Of a stretch of DNA of 64,000 nt, positions 1 to 8,722 are shown piece by piece. Each line of letters begins with the position of its first letter. Position 1 is the stretch's first letter. The notes beneath the pieces were generated by a model. The model did no database searches. It was not told where the DNA came from and saw only the letters and a program-made list of their open reading frames with translations. This DNA comes from Flammeovirgaceae bacterium UBA2371. Lineage in GTDB: Bacteria; Bacteroidota; Bacteroidia; Cytophagales; Cyclobacteriaceae. The stretch covers positions 225,150 to 289,149 of the forward strand of contig DDTF01000018.1 in the NCBI GenBank assembly GCA_002345965.1, given 5' to 3'. The position numbers were made by a program, and so were the translations under genes.

Positions 1-8
1 CCTTATTT

Positions 9-3000
9 ATGACTTCGTCAATCTATCGATTTCTGGCGCTACTTTTTTTTAGTTCCATTGGCTTACAAACCAACGCCCAAACCTCTTCTTCTGACTCCAC
101 GTTTTTTAAGGCCCTTACCTTTCGCAACGTAGGCCCTACACGTGGGGGCCGCTCCACCACAGTACAAGGAGCTGTAAAGCAGCCCGGTACTTTTTACATG
201 GGCACTACCGGAGGCGGTGTTTGGAAAACAACAGATTATGGAATCAATTGGTCCAATATTTCTGATGGATATTTTAAATCTCCCTCTATAGGTACAATAA
301 AAGTATATCAGGAAGATCCTAATATTATTTTTGTGGGCACCGGGTCTGATGGTATTCGTTCCAACATCATCGTGGGAGATGGTATGTACAAATCTGAAAA
401 TGCCGGAAAGACATGGACCCATATTGGACTGGAAAAAGCAGGGCAAATCGGAGCGGTGGAAATTCACCCATCCAACCCCAATTTGGTATTTGTGGCCGCA
501 CAAGGTCAACCTTTCAATCCGAATAAAGAAAGAGGGGTGTACAGAACCAAAGACGGTGGTAAGAGTTGGCAAAACGTACTTTACGTTTCTGATAGCGTAG
601 GTGCGGTGGACATAGAATTTGCCCCCAACAACCCCAACATTATCTATGCAGCCATGTGGCGCAACGAGCGAAAGCCATGGACCATCATTAGTGGTGCCAA
701 CAAGATTGGGGGTATTTACAAATCCGTGGATGGTGGCGATAATTGGAAAAAAGTGACCAAGGGGTTGCCTCAGGGTTTGATAGGAAAAATTGATTTTGCT
801 GTTTCCCCTGCGGATCCCAACAGACTTTATGCGCTAATTGAAGCACCCAAAGAAGAGCGTGGTGTGTATCGTTCCGATGATCAGGGAGAGTCATTTACTT
901 TAGTCAGTAACAAAAAAGAACTTACTGACAGGCCTTTTTATTATTGTAACATAGATGCCAACCCACTTAATGCAGATGTAATTTTTGTGTTGGCTACCAA
1001 TTTTTATAAATCAACTGATGCAGGGAAAAAATGGAAGGAGATTGACCCTCCTCATGGAGACAATCACGATATGTGGATCAACCCCACGGACACTTCTCAG
1101 TTTATCCAATCCAACGATGGTGGCGCCAACATTACTACCAACGGAGGAAGGTCTTGGTCAACTCAGGATAACCAACCTACAGCTGAATTGTATCAGGTAG
1201 AAGTTGACGATCAATATCCTTACTGGCTCTATGCTGGTCAGCAAGACAACAGTACCATCGCTTTACCTTCACTTCCACCGTACGATGCTCCAGGTGGTGC
1301 TCGTACTTTCTGGATGGCCGTAGGTGGTTGCGAAACAGGTCCAGCAGTTCCCAAACCAGGAAATCCGAATATTGTGTATTCTAATTGCAAAGGAAACTTC
1401 GGAGTATACGACAAGCGTTCTGGACAGGAGCGTCAATATCATGTTGGCGCAATGAATATTTATGGCCATAATCCCAGAGACCTTAAATACAGGTTTCAGC
1501 GCGTGTCGCCTATCTATGTTTCATCTCACAATCCTGATGTGGTGTACCATGGATCTCAATTTTTGCACAAGACTACAGACGATGGAGTTACATGGGAGAC
1601 CCTATCAGGTGATTTGACTGCCAACGAACCTGGCAAACAAGTTATTTCGGGTTCACCAATCACAAGAGATGTGACAGGTGAAGAGTATTATAGTACGCTC
1701 TATGAAATCAACGAATCGAAATTAAAAGAAGGATTGATTTGGGTTGGGGCAAATGATGGGCCCATTCATGTAACAAAAGATGGCGGAAAGAATTGGGAAA
1801 ATGTAACTCCAAAAAGTTTACCACCCGGTGGACGCGTGGATTGCATCGAACCTTCTCCTCATCAAGAAGGAAAAGCTTATGCGGCTATTCTTCGCTACCA
1901 GTTAGGTGACTGGATGCCTTATATCTATAAAACCACGGACTACGGGAAAAGCTGGTCGCTGTTAACATCAGGAAAAAATGGAATACCTGAAGGATTTCCT
2001 GTCAGAACAGTCCGTGAAGATCCTGACATGGAAGGATTGTTGTACGCTGGAACAGAATACGGTTTATTCATATCATTCAACGATGGCGCTACCTGGCAAT
2101 CCTTCCAGCAGAACCTGCCCATTACACCCATAACCGATCTGAAAGTATTTAGAAAAGATTTGATAGTTTCTACAATGGGAAGATCATTCTGGGTGCTGGA
2201 TAATATTTCTCCATTGCACGAACTAAGTAAAGCCAGATCAGCCCAATCGGCATTCTTGTTTAAACCCGATGATGCTTTTCGCTTGCATTATCGTGGTACA
2301 AGCAAAAATGATGTACCCTACTATCCAAGCCCTGGTGTTACCATCGACTATCACCTGAAATCAAAACCTGCACTAGACATAAAACTGGAAATCATAAATC
2401 CTGATAATCGGGTAATCAGAACTTTCACCAGTCAGGTACCTCCGAAAGACACCACAAAAGTTGGTGTTGATATGGCCACTGGATTTGAAACGCGAAGAAC
2501 CAAATCAGACATTAGCAAAGATGCCGGTACTCATCGATTCCGCTGGGACCTATCTCATGAAGGACCATGGGATAAAAACCCTTCCAGAAGTTTGCGTGGA
2601 GGACCAATAGCACGACCTGGCATTTACCAGGCCAGGCTTACAGTGGATGGTCAAACACAAACGCAATCTTTTGAAGTGAAAGTTGATCCAAAATTGGATT
2701 TGGGTAAAACAAGCTTAGAGGACATAAAAGCTCAGGAAAATCTCTCTTTGCAAGTTGTGGCATTGGAAGACTCTGCCAAGCGAGTGGCTGAAGAAATAAA
2801 GTCTCGTAGAAAAGAGTTAGAAACGCTTATCAAAGCCGGCACAAAGAAAAAACAAAACATGCAGGAAGACCAAAGACTAGCTCAAATCCTGGATCAACTA
2901 GAAACTGCTGATGGCATTTACATGAAACCCATGTTGATAGATCAGTTGCGATACCTGAGATCAATGTTGAACCAAGCTGATCAAAAACCTGGAAAAGATG

Positions 3001-3080
3001 CATTTGATCGATATGAAGAGCTAAAAAATCGGTTCAATACGATTATGACTCCTTATGTCAAGTTAGGTCCTAAAATGTAA
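9..3080 (+). CDS. Secreted sortilin/VPS10-like Asp-box beta-propeller protein
   Basis: Exported protein of 1023 residues with an N-terminal signal peptide (about residues 1-23, ending T-N-A-Q). At least ten Asp-box motifs of the form S/T-x-D-x-G-x-x-W are visible, for example KTTDYGINW, KSVDGGDNW, KTTDDGVTW and VTKDGGKNW. These mark the BNR/VPS10-type propeller blades found in sialidases and sortilins. The last 300 residues are a different region, with a motif like R-F-R-W-D-L in a probable beta-sandwich and then a helical, Lys-rich tail. Proteins of this build are common in Bacteroidota and are often labelled glycosyl hydrolase, but no catalytic residues can be assigned here, so the substrate is unknown. 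A terminator follows the stop codon. The gene begins 9 bp into the window, so its promoter is outside. Confidence 0.85.
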   Translation: MTSSIYRFLALLFFSSIGLQTNAQTSSSDSTFFKALTFRNVGPTRGGRSTTVQGAVKQPGTFYMGTTGGGVWKTTDYGINWSNISDGYFKSPSIGTIKVYQEDPNIIFVGTGSDGIRSNIIVGDGMYKSENAGKTWTHIGLEKAGQIGAVEIHPSNPNLVFVAAQGQPFNPNKERGVYRTKDGGKSWQNVLYVSDSVGAVDIEFAPNNPNIIYAAMWRNERKPWTIISGANKIGGIYKSVDGGDNWKKVTKGLPQGLIGKIDFAVSPADPNRLYALIEAPKEERGVYRSDDQGESFTLVSNKKELTDRPFYYCNIDANPLNADVIFVLATNFYKSTDAGKKWKEIDPPHGDNHDMWINPTDTSQFIQSNDGGANITTNGGRSWSTQDNQPTAELYQVEVDDQYPYWLYAGQQDNSTIALPSLPPYDAPGGARTFWMAVGGCETGPAVPKPGNPNIVYSNCKGNFGVYDKRSGQERQYHVGAMNIYGHNPRDLKYRFQRVSPIYVSSHNPDVVYHGSQFLHKTTDDGVTWETLSGDLTANEPGKQVISGSPITRDVTGEEYYSTLYEINESKLKEGLIWVGANDGPIHVTKDGGKNWENVTPKSLPPGGRVDCIEPSPHQEGKAYAAILRYQLGDWMPYIYKTTDYGKSWSLLTSGKNGIPEGFPVRTVREDPDMEGLLYAGTEYGLFISFNDGATWQSFQQNLPITPITDLKVFRKDLIVSTMGRSFWVLDNISPLHELSKARSAQSAFLFKPDDAFRLHYRGTSKNDVPYYPSPGVTIDYHLKSKPALDIKLEIINPDNRVIRTFTSQVPPKDTTKVGVDMATGFETRRTKSDISKDAGTHRFRWDLSHEGPWDKNPSRSLRGGPIARPGIYQARLTVDGQTQTQSFEVKVDPKLDLGKTSLEDIKAQENLSLQVVALEDSAKRVAEEIKSRRKELETLIKAGTKKKQNMQEDQRLAQILDQLETADGIYMKPMLIDQLRYLRSMLNQADQKPGKDAFDRYEELKNRFNTIMTPYVKLGPKM

Positions 3081-3098
3081 TCGTTTTATATCCTCTTA

Positions 3099-3138
3099 AA
3101 TAAGTCTGTTCTGATCATCAGGACAGACTTATTTTTTT
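3099..3138 (+). terminator. Intrinsic terminator after the Asp-box protein gene
   Basis: Inverted repeat with 13-bp arms (AATAAGTCTGTTC at 3099-3111 and its near-complement at 3121-3133, one G-T pair), a 9-nt loop, and a run of seven T on the + strand. It lies 19 bp past the stop codon at 3080. Confidence 0.85.
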
Positions 3139-3238
3139 ATGGCTGGCCGGTCATTTATCCCCTGTGCTTGCCTTCAATTTTTAATTGAGCTTGGTTCACT
3201 TAAATTGTACAACCATTTAAAATGCGAATAACTTCAAA

Positions 3239-4069
3239 ATGAATGCAATCAATACAATAGCATTCCTATTGTTCTCCATGGTCAATTTTACAGTGGCCTT
3301 TTCACAACAATTGAAGTTAACTACTTCCTCTGATTCGGCCTTGTATTATTACTATGAGGGATGGAGGCAGGTAATGGATGAGGGGAATTATACTGAATCC
3401 GAAGTCGCTTATCGAAAAATGATGTCGTTTGATAAAGATTTCTTGGTGGGCCTGAGTCTTTTGGGCAGAATCACACGTGATTTAAAAGAGAGACAGGACA
3501 TAGAACAAGCATTGGTAAAAAGAAAAAAAGAAGTTGATGGGGATGAGCAGCGATTGCTAAGCAATTACATTGAATTGGTGAAACTAACCAATTTGCGCGA
3601 AATCGATCCTGACGAAGCAGTAATTCAAATGGAGAAAGTTTTCCAATCTGCAGAAGAAAATTTGAGACCACTCGTTCATCGATATCGAGATGAGATCTAT
3701 TACATGGCCGAGTACATTGAAGTATTGCACCACAACCATGGCCCCCAATTGGCCCTGGATTCACTTTACCATTTGGCCAATACGCAACAAAGACAAGAAC
3801 CTTTTATATTAGGATATGCTGCCAGCATGGAAGCAGAAGCTGGCAACTTCACCAAAGCCCTGGAACAGGCTGCTGCATTATCCAACAAAATGGTGAATAC
3901 GCAATCTCCAAAACCCTATGTCGTGTACAGCGATATCTATTTTAAGATGGGAAATTACGAAAGAGCTCAAGAATACATTCAGTCTGCCCTGGGGCTTGAC
4001 GCGGGAAACATAGATGCTCAGCGTTTAGAAAGAAAAATCGTAGATCAACTCAATAAAGTAAAACCGTAG
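3239..4069 (+). CDS. Secreted TPR-repeat protein
   Basis: 276 residues with a signal peptide of about 22 residues (hydrophobic stretch ending V-A-F-S-Q-Q). The rest is almost entirely alpha-helical. TPR-like pairs are seen near residues 38-70 (Y-Y-E-G-W-R-Q-V-M-D then A-Y-R-K-M) and 215-260 (D-I-Y-F-K-M-G-N-Y-E-R-A-Q-E-Y-I, then D-A-G-N-I-D-A-Q). It is probably a periplasmic or surface scaffold, and no enzymatic motif is present. It lies 3 bp upstream of the M20 amidohydrolase on the same strand, so the two are very likely co-transcribed, perhaps with the TfoX-like gene as well. Confidence 0.75.
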   Translation: MNAINTIAFLLFSMVNFTVAFSQQLKLTTSSDSALYYYYEGWRQVMDEGNYTESEVAYRKMMSFDKDFLVGLSLLGRITRDLKERQDIEQALVKRKKEVDGDEQRLLSNYIELVKLTNLREIDPDEAVIQMEKVFQSAEENLRPLVHRYRDEIYYMAEYIEVLHHNHGPQLALDSLYHLANTQQRQEPFILGYAASMEAEAGNFTKALEQAAALSNKMVNTQSPKPYVVYSDIYFKMGNYERAQEYIQSALGLDAGNIDAQRLERKIVDQLNKVKP

Positions 4070-4072
4070 TGT

Positions 4073-5362
4073 ATGAAATACATCCTAACCATTGCTCTTC
4101 TTACAATTTTCAGTTACAATATTATTGCTCAAAATCAAATTAAGGCAAGTGCTCAAAGACTGGAGGCACGAATAAAAGCCCTTTCTCAATATGGAGCCAA
4201 TCCTGAGGGTGGTGTAAGCAGAGTGGCTTACAGCGAAGCTGACATTGCTGGCAGGGCTTACGTATTGCAATTGATGCGCGATGCAGGATTGGAAGTACGC
4301 ATCGATGCAGCAGGCAATATTATTGGCAAAAGAAAAGGGAAAAACAATAACCTGCCTTCTATTGCCTTTGGTTCTCATATCGATAGCGTGCCTGGTGGGG
4401 GCAATTACGATGGGGATGTAGGTTCTTTGGGGGCTATAGAATGCATCGAACTAATGAATGAGAATAAAATAGTAACTGAGCATCCAGTGGAAGTTTTTAT
4501 TTTTCAAAACGAGGAAGGCGGGCTGGTAGGTAGTGAAGCCATTAGCGGTATCCTCACCGATGAAGAACTTTCTTTGATCAGCAGTAGCGGCAAAACCCTA
4601 CGGCAGGGTATGATTGACATTGGTGGCGATCCTAACCGCTTTCGTGAAGCAGCACGAAAAAAGGGTGACTTCAAAGCTTTTCTTGAGCTGCATATCGAAC
4701 AAGGGGGATTTTTAGATGCGGAAGGCATTAACATTGGCGTAGTGGAAGGGATCGTAGGCATTAAGCAATGGATGGTCACATTTCAGGGAAAAGCCAATCA
4801 TGCTGGCACCACTCCCATGGATAAACGTCAGGATGCCATGCTTGCGGCTGCCCGATTTGTGGTGGAAACCAATCGAATAGCACGCTCAATTCCAGGTAGG
4901 CAGGTAGCCACCAATGGAAAGATCAAAGCAGAGCCTGGCGCTCCAAATGTGATTCCCGGAAAAGTAGAAATGACACTTGAGATTCGCGATTTGAATTTTG
5001 AAAAAATGCTTTCCGTCTTTGAAATGATAAAAGCAGCCGCTGTTACCATTGAAAATGAAACTGGGGTATCTATACGGTATGAAAATTTAAATGAGGATAT
5101 ACCCGCTGTAACTGACAAGCGCATTCAAGACATGATCGCTGCTGCGGCTAAGGACCTGAACCTATCCTACAAATACATGCCTAGCGGGGCTGGCCACGAC
5201 ACACAAGACATGGCCCGTATTGCCCCTACAGGAATGGTCTTTGTTCCAAGCAAAGATGGAATTAGTCACTCTCCTAAAGAGTATACATCACCTGAAGACA
5301 TGGCTAATGGGGCAAGCGTATTGTTACAAACCATTTTAAAGTTGGACAAGGCAAAATTTTAA
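4073..5362 (+). CDS. M20-family Zn hydrolase, N-carbamoyl-amino-acid/allantoate amidohydrolase type
   Basis: 429 residues with a signal peptide (about 1-19, ending I-I-A-Q). The metal-site motifs of the M20 carbamoylase/ureidoglycolate subgroup are present in order: G-S-H-I-D-S-V-P, N-Y-D-G-D-V-G, N-E-E-G-G, E-L-H-I-E-Q-G, and a C-terminal H-S-P-K-E-Y. The H-I-E-Q-G form is typical of beta-ureidopropionase, L-carbamoylase and allantoate amidohydrolase rather than of ordinary peptidases. Family members hydrolyse the C-N bond of N-carbamoyl or ureido amino acids, but the substrate cannot be fixed here. The export signal is unusual for this subgroup and suggests scavenging outside the cytoplasm. 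It sits between the TPR gene (3 bp) and the TfoX-like gene (4 bp). Confidence 0.85.
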   Translation: MKYILTIALLTIFSYNIIAQNQIKASAQRLEARIKALSQYGANPEGGVSRVAYSEADIAGRAYVLQLMRDAGLEVRIDAAGNIIGKRKGKNNNLPSIAFGSHIDSVPGGGNYDGDVGSLGAIECIELMNENKIVTEHPVEVFIFQNEEGGLVGSEAISGILTDEELSLISSSGKTLRQGMIDIGGDPNRFREAARKKGDFKAFLELHIEQGGFLDAEGINIGVVEGIVGIKQWMVTFQGKANHAGTTPMDKRQDAMLAAARFVVETNRIARSIPGRQVATNGKIKAEPGAPNVIPGKVEMTLEIRDLNFEKMLSVFEMIKAAAVTIENETGVSIRYENLNEDIPAVTDKRIQDMIAAAAKDLNLSYKYMPSGAGHDTQDMARIAPTGMVFVPSKDGISHSPKEYTSPEDMANGASVLLQTILKLDKAKF

Positions 5363-5366
5363 GTGT

Positions 5367-5777
5367 ATGGCATACAATGAGAAGTTGGCTGACCGCATGC
5401 GAGAAAAGTTGATGGGGCTAAAAAAGCTGGAGGAAAAAAAGATGATGGGAGGTTTGTGCTTTCTTTATAAAACCAAAATGTGCAGTGGCATCGTAAAGGA
5501 TGAGCTTATGGTAAGGGTAATTGAAAGTCGATATGAAGAAGCCTTTTCCCACCCATACTGTAGGGAGATGGATTTTACAGGCAGGCCATTGAAAGGATTT
5601 GTTTATGTATCCCCGGATGGATTTAAAAAGGACAATGACCTTTCTTATTGGCTTGATATGGGTATCGAATATGTGGAATCCTTGCCCAGAGTTAAATTGA
5701 AAAAAAAGGTTGACAATCCCCTCAGCAGTAAAACCTCCACTAAAAAAGTGGGCCAAAAAACAAGGCGGAATAAATGA
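5367..5777 (+). CDS. TfoX/Sxy N-terminal-domain protein
   Basis: 136 residues. The first 105 match the TfoX N-terminal domain in pattern: K-K-M-M-G-G-L-C-F-L, then M-C-S-G-I-V-K-D-E-L-M-V-R-V, then M-D-F-T-G-R-P-L-K-G-F-V-Y-V. The tail is short, basic and Ser/Thr/Lys-rich (K-K-V-G-Q-K-T-R-R-N-K). The C-terminal TfoX domain of gamma-proteobacterial competence regulators is absent. Single-domain proteins of this kind are widespread and uncharacterised, so a role in competence should not be assumed. It follows the amidohydrolase by 4 bp and probably shares its transcript. Confidence 0.8.
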   Translation: MAYNEKLADRMREKLMGLKKLEEKKMMGGLCFLYKTKMCSGIVKDELMVRVIESRYEEAFSHPYCREMDFTGRPLKGFVYVSPDGFKKDNDLSYWLDMGIEYVESLPRVKLKKKVDNPLSSKTSTKKVGQKTRRNK

Positions 5778-5908
5778 CGGTAAAACACTGGTTATTTTAT
5801 TTAAATCTTGGTCAATCTTAAAATTCTCAACAATTTGAAGTCCGTTTAAAAAAATCCACTTTGGTCTAATTCCTTTTTGAGGTAGTTTGTCCAGTCAAAT
5901 TCTGTTGC

Positions 5909-7351
5909 ATGGTTGGCCTTTCGTCCATTTATAGAAACTTTCTCTTAATTCTCATTATAGCATTGATTTGGTCGTGCGACAAGCCTACCGATGCCATTAC
6001 CTATTGTGACTGTGCTTCCTGGGAAAACTGGAAAAATGATCCTGACATAAAATGTGGCTTTATTACGGTGCCCGAAGACCATGATAAACCGATGGGAAAG
6101 ACCATCCAAATTGCTTTTGCCATCTTTAATTCAAAATGCAAGAGTGATAATCCGGTTCCTGTGGTGATCCTAACGAGGGGACCAGGTGGAAGGGCCCTGG
6201 CCTCACCCGATAGATGGATAAATCATGAATCGAGGCAGGTAGGAGATGTGATCGTAGTGGAGCAACGCGGCATCGGGCTTTCCAGTCCATTGCCAGACAT
6301 CAGCGAGACCTTTATTAACATCATTGCTGCAGATGCATCCTCTGAAGAAGAAAAGGCAATTACACTGAATGCGATGCAGGAGAAAGTGGCAGAAATAAAA
6401 GCGCTTGGCATCAATCTATCCAAATACAACTCTACACAAAATGCAAAGGACATCGGGGCTTTAATGAATGCTTTGCCCTATGAAAAATACAATCTTTATG
6501 GAACCTACTATGGTACCAAACTCGGTATCATGACCATGAAGTACTTTCCATCAAAAATTGGCGCTGCTATTCTGGATGGCCCCACCATTCTTAATAACAC
6601 CGCGCTGGAAGCTCGATTCCCACATCTGATCCGGGCATTCAATCAGCTTTACGAAGACTGCGCTAACGACCCTGCTTGCAGCGCAGCACACCCTGATCTG
6701 CAGGCAGAAACCATTGAAGCAATTCAGTCACTGAAAGAGAAACCCTTTACCGTCAGGTTGCTGGACAGAGACTTTACATTAAATCCGCAGGACGCTGTGT
6801 TTTTCATTCGTTATCTCTTTTACAAAGCAGATGCTTTTGAGACCGTTCCTCGCTTTGTTCATGCTATCAATGTACGCGATACAGCCGTTGTGGAAGAACT
6901 TGGTGATTTTCCTGCTCGAATGCTCAAGGGAGCCAATAATTCTACTTTTTTCAGCTTTACTGCTTACGAGGAGTATTCAGAAAATACACCTTCCAATGTG
7001 CAGGCATTTATGAAATCCAATCCTGAATTGGCAGAGGGAATGGCATGGTTTCAGGCTTTTATCCCAGCTCTGGTACAATGGCACGATGGCCGTGTATCAC
7101 AGGAAGAAACCAAACTGGAGAATATTGCTGTGCCAACGCTCATCATTACCAACGATCTGGATCCCCTCATGCCTCCTCACAATACAAAATTATTTGAAGA
7201 TGCGTTACTCAACGAGCATGTGATTAAGGTCAATAGTTTTGAGGCAGAAGCTGAAGGTGATTGCATCTCGCATATCAGGACGAATTTTCTCCTAGATCCT
7301 ACGGGTAAAATAGACACTACTTGTTTACAAACTGGATTAGCGAAAAACTAA
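5909..7351 (+). CDS. Alpha/beta-hydrolase-fold lipoprotein (S33 type) lacking catalytic residues
   Basis: 480 residues. The N-terminus is a lipoprotein signal with lipobox L-I-W-S-C at about residues 20-24. The body follows the S33 tripeptidyl-aminopeptidase layout: cap region, paired cysteines (Y-E-D-C-A-N-D-P-A-C) and a C-terminal T-N-D-L-D-P-L-M-P-P that keeps the acid residue. However, the oxyanion motif H-G-G-P-G reads T-R-G-P-G. The nucleophile elbow G-G-S-Y-G reads G-T-Y-Y-G, with Tyr in place of Ser. No G-H-G is found where the catalytic His should be (F-E-A-E-A-E-G-D-C instead). The reading frame is intact over the full family length, so this looks like a maintained pseudoenzyme, not a decaying gene. 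It stands alone, 131 bp after the previous gene. Confidence 0.8.
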   Translation: MVGLSSIYRNFLLILIIALIWSCDKPTDAITYCDCASWENWKNDPDIKCGFITVPEDHDKPMGKTIQIAFAIFNSKCKSDNPVPVVILTRGPGGRALASPDRWINHESRQVGDVIVVEQRGIGLSSPLPDISETFINIIAADASSEEEKAITLNAMQEKVAEIKALGINLSKYNSTQNAKDIGALMNALPYEKYNLYGTYYGTKLGIMTMKYFPSKIGAAILDGPTILNNTALEARFPHLIRAFNQLYEDCANDPACSAAHPDLQAETIEAIQSLKEKPFTVRLLDRDFTLNPQDAVFFIRYLFYKADAFETVPRFVHAINVRDTAVVEELGDFPARMLKGANNSTFFSFTAYEEYSENTPSNVQAFMKSNPELAEGMAWFQAFIPALVQWHDGRVSQEETKLENIAVPTLIITNDLDPLMPPHNTKLFEDALLNEHVIKVNSFEAEAEGDCISHIRTNFLLDPTGKIDTTCLQTGLAKN

Positions 7352-7392
7352 AGCTTGTATTCAGAAAGCAGACAATAGTTGTAACCTTTTCT

Positions 7393-8532
7393 TTAGAATT
7401 CTTCCAAAATCTCCTCCACTGATTTGGATGAAGGAAAATATTCAAGGATTTTCAGCATTACCCTATCCACAAGAGTATCTGGGCAGGAAGCTCCACTAGT
7501 TAATACAATCTTTACCGGATTTTCAGAAGGTAAATAATTATTGGAAATCACTCCTTTTTTAGCCCTGTAATCAAAATGATGAATCTCGCTTTTTGACTTT
7601 AACTCGGAATCGGAGTTAATAAAATAGGTTGGAAATTTTCGCTCACACAATTCTACAATATGAGATGTATTTGAGCTGTTGTATCCTCCCACCACTATTG
7701 CCAAATCTGCATCAGTTTCGAGCAGTTGATAAGTAGCATCCTGATTGTCGTTGGTGGCATAACACAATGTATCTCTTGTATCGGCAAAATGATTTTTGAT
7801 TTGATCCTTACCGTGTTTGTCTATCATGAGTCTTCTGAAATAATCAGCTATTGCCTGCGTCTCCGTGGCCAGCATGGTAGTTTGGTTAACCACTCCCACT
7901 TTTTGCAAATGAATGGAAGGGTCAAAACCTTCAGAACATCTGTCAGCAAAGAGTTTGGCAAACTCGTCAACATTCTTTTTTCCTGTGATAAAATCACCCA
8001 ACAGCGTGGCTTCCTCAATGTCTCGCACTATTACCGATGGCGCTCCTTGTGCACTGTGTGAGAATGTGGCCCTGGTCTCCTCATGTTTGGGCTTGCCATG
8101 AATGATAACGGTGTATTGATCCTTACCTAACTTATCTGCTCTGTTCCAAACCTTTTCTACAAACGGACAAGTAGTATTGTATTTTTGAACTTCAATCCCC
8201 ATGTCGAGGAGTTTGTGTTCAATCTCCACCGTTGTGCCAAATGCAGGAATGATCACCACATCATTTTTTGTCAACGATTTCCAGGGGATCAATTGACTGC
8301 CATCCGTATCCATAATAAACTGAATGCCCCTGCTTTGAAGGTCATTGTTTACCTCTTGATTGTGAATCATTTGACTCAGGAGAAAAACATTCTTATCCGG
8401 ATTTTCTTCCAACGCTTTATAACTTATTTCAATAGCGTTCTCTACGCCATAACAAAACCCAAAATGGCGGGCGATATAGAATACAACCGGCCCAAAATCA
8501 AGGCGTGCCGGAGAAAAATCCTGCTTGCGCAA
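7393..8532 (-). CDS. ispH: 4-hydroxy-3-methylbut-2-enyl diphosphate reductase (IspH/LytB)
   Basis: Last enzyme of the MEP isoprenoid pathway, a [4Fe-4S] protein that reduces HMBPP to IPP and DMAPP. The three cluster cysteines are visible: F-G-F-C-Y-G-V (about residue 27 in this frame), T-T-C-P-F-V (about 122) and S-G-A-S-C-P-D near the C-terminus. H-G-K-P-K-H-E-E-T is the substrate-site His region. The first acceptable start codon is TTG at 8532. The frame stays open upstream to 8640 and encodes F-D-I-P-A-Y-Y-R-S-S, followed by I-T-G-R-I-K-E-S-R-R. This resembles the N-terminal extension I recall from long-form IspH of Bacteroidota. That stretch contains no ATG, GTG or TTG, so translation may begin at ATC (8610-8608) or ATT (8628-8626). 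It is convergent with the preceding gene and monocistronic. Confidence 0.93.
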   Translation of the reverse strand: MRKQDFSPARLDFGPVVFYIARHFGFCYGVENAIEISYKALEENPDKNVFLLSQMIHNQEVNNDLQSRGIQFIMDTDGSQLIPWKSLTKNDVVIIPAFGTTVEIEHKLLDMGIEVQKYNTTCPFVEKVWNRADKLGKDQYTVIIHGKPKHEETRATFSHSAQGAPSVIVRDIEEATLLGDFITGKKNVDEFAKLFADRCSEGFDPSIHLQKVGVVNQTTMLATETQAIADYFRRLMIDKHGKDQIKNHFADTRDTLCYATNDNQDATYQLLETDADLAIVVGGYNSSNTSHIVELCERKFPTYFINSDSELKSKSEIHHFDYRAKKGVISNNYLPSENPVKIVLTSGASCPDTLVDRVMLKILEYFPSSKSVEEILEEF

Positions 8533-8722
8533 ATCTTTGCTTCTTCGCGATTCTTTTATTCTTCCCGTGATGGAAGAACGATAATAAGCGGGTATGTCAA
8601 ACTTTTTGATGGCGTAGCTATTTGAAATGAAAAACCAATTTTAAGCCTGGTTTGTTCAGCAAAGTTAAACCTTATGACTACTTCTAAGAATACCCAAACA
8701 ATATTGCATGTTAATAATTTAA

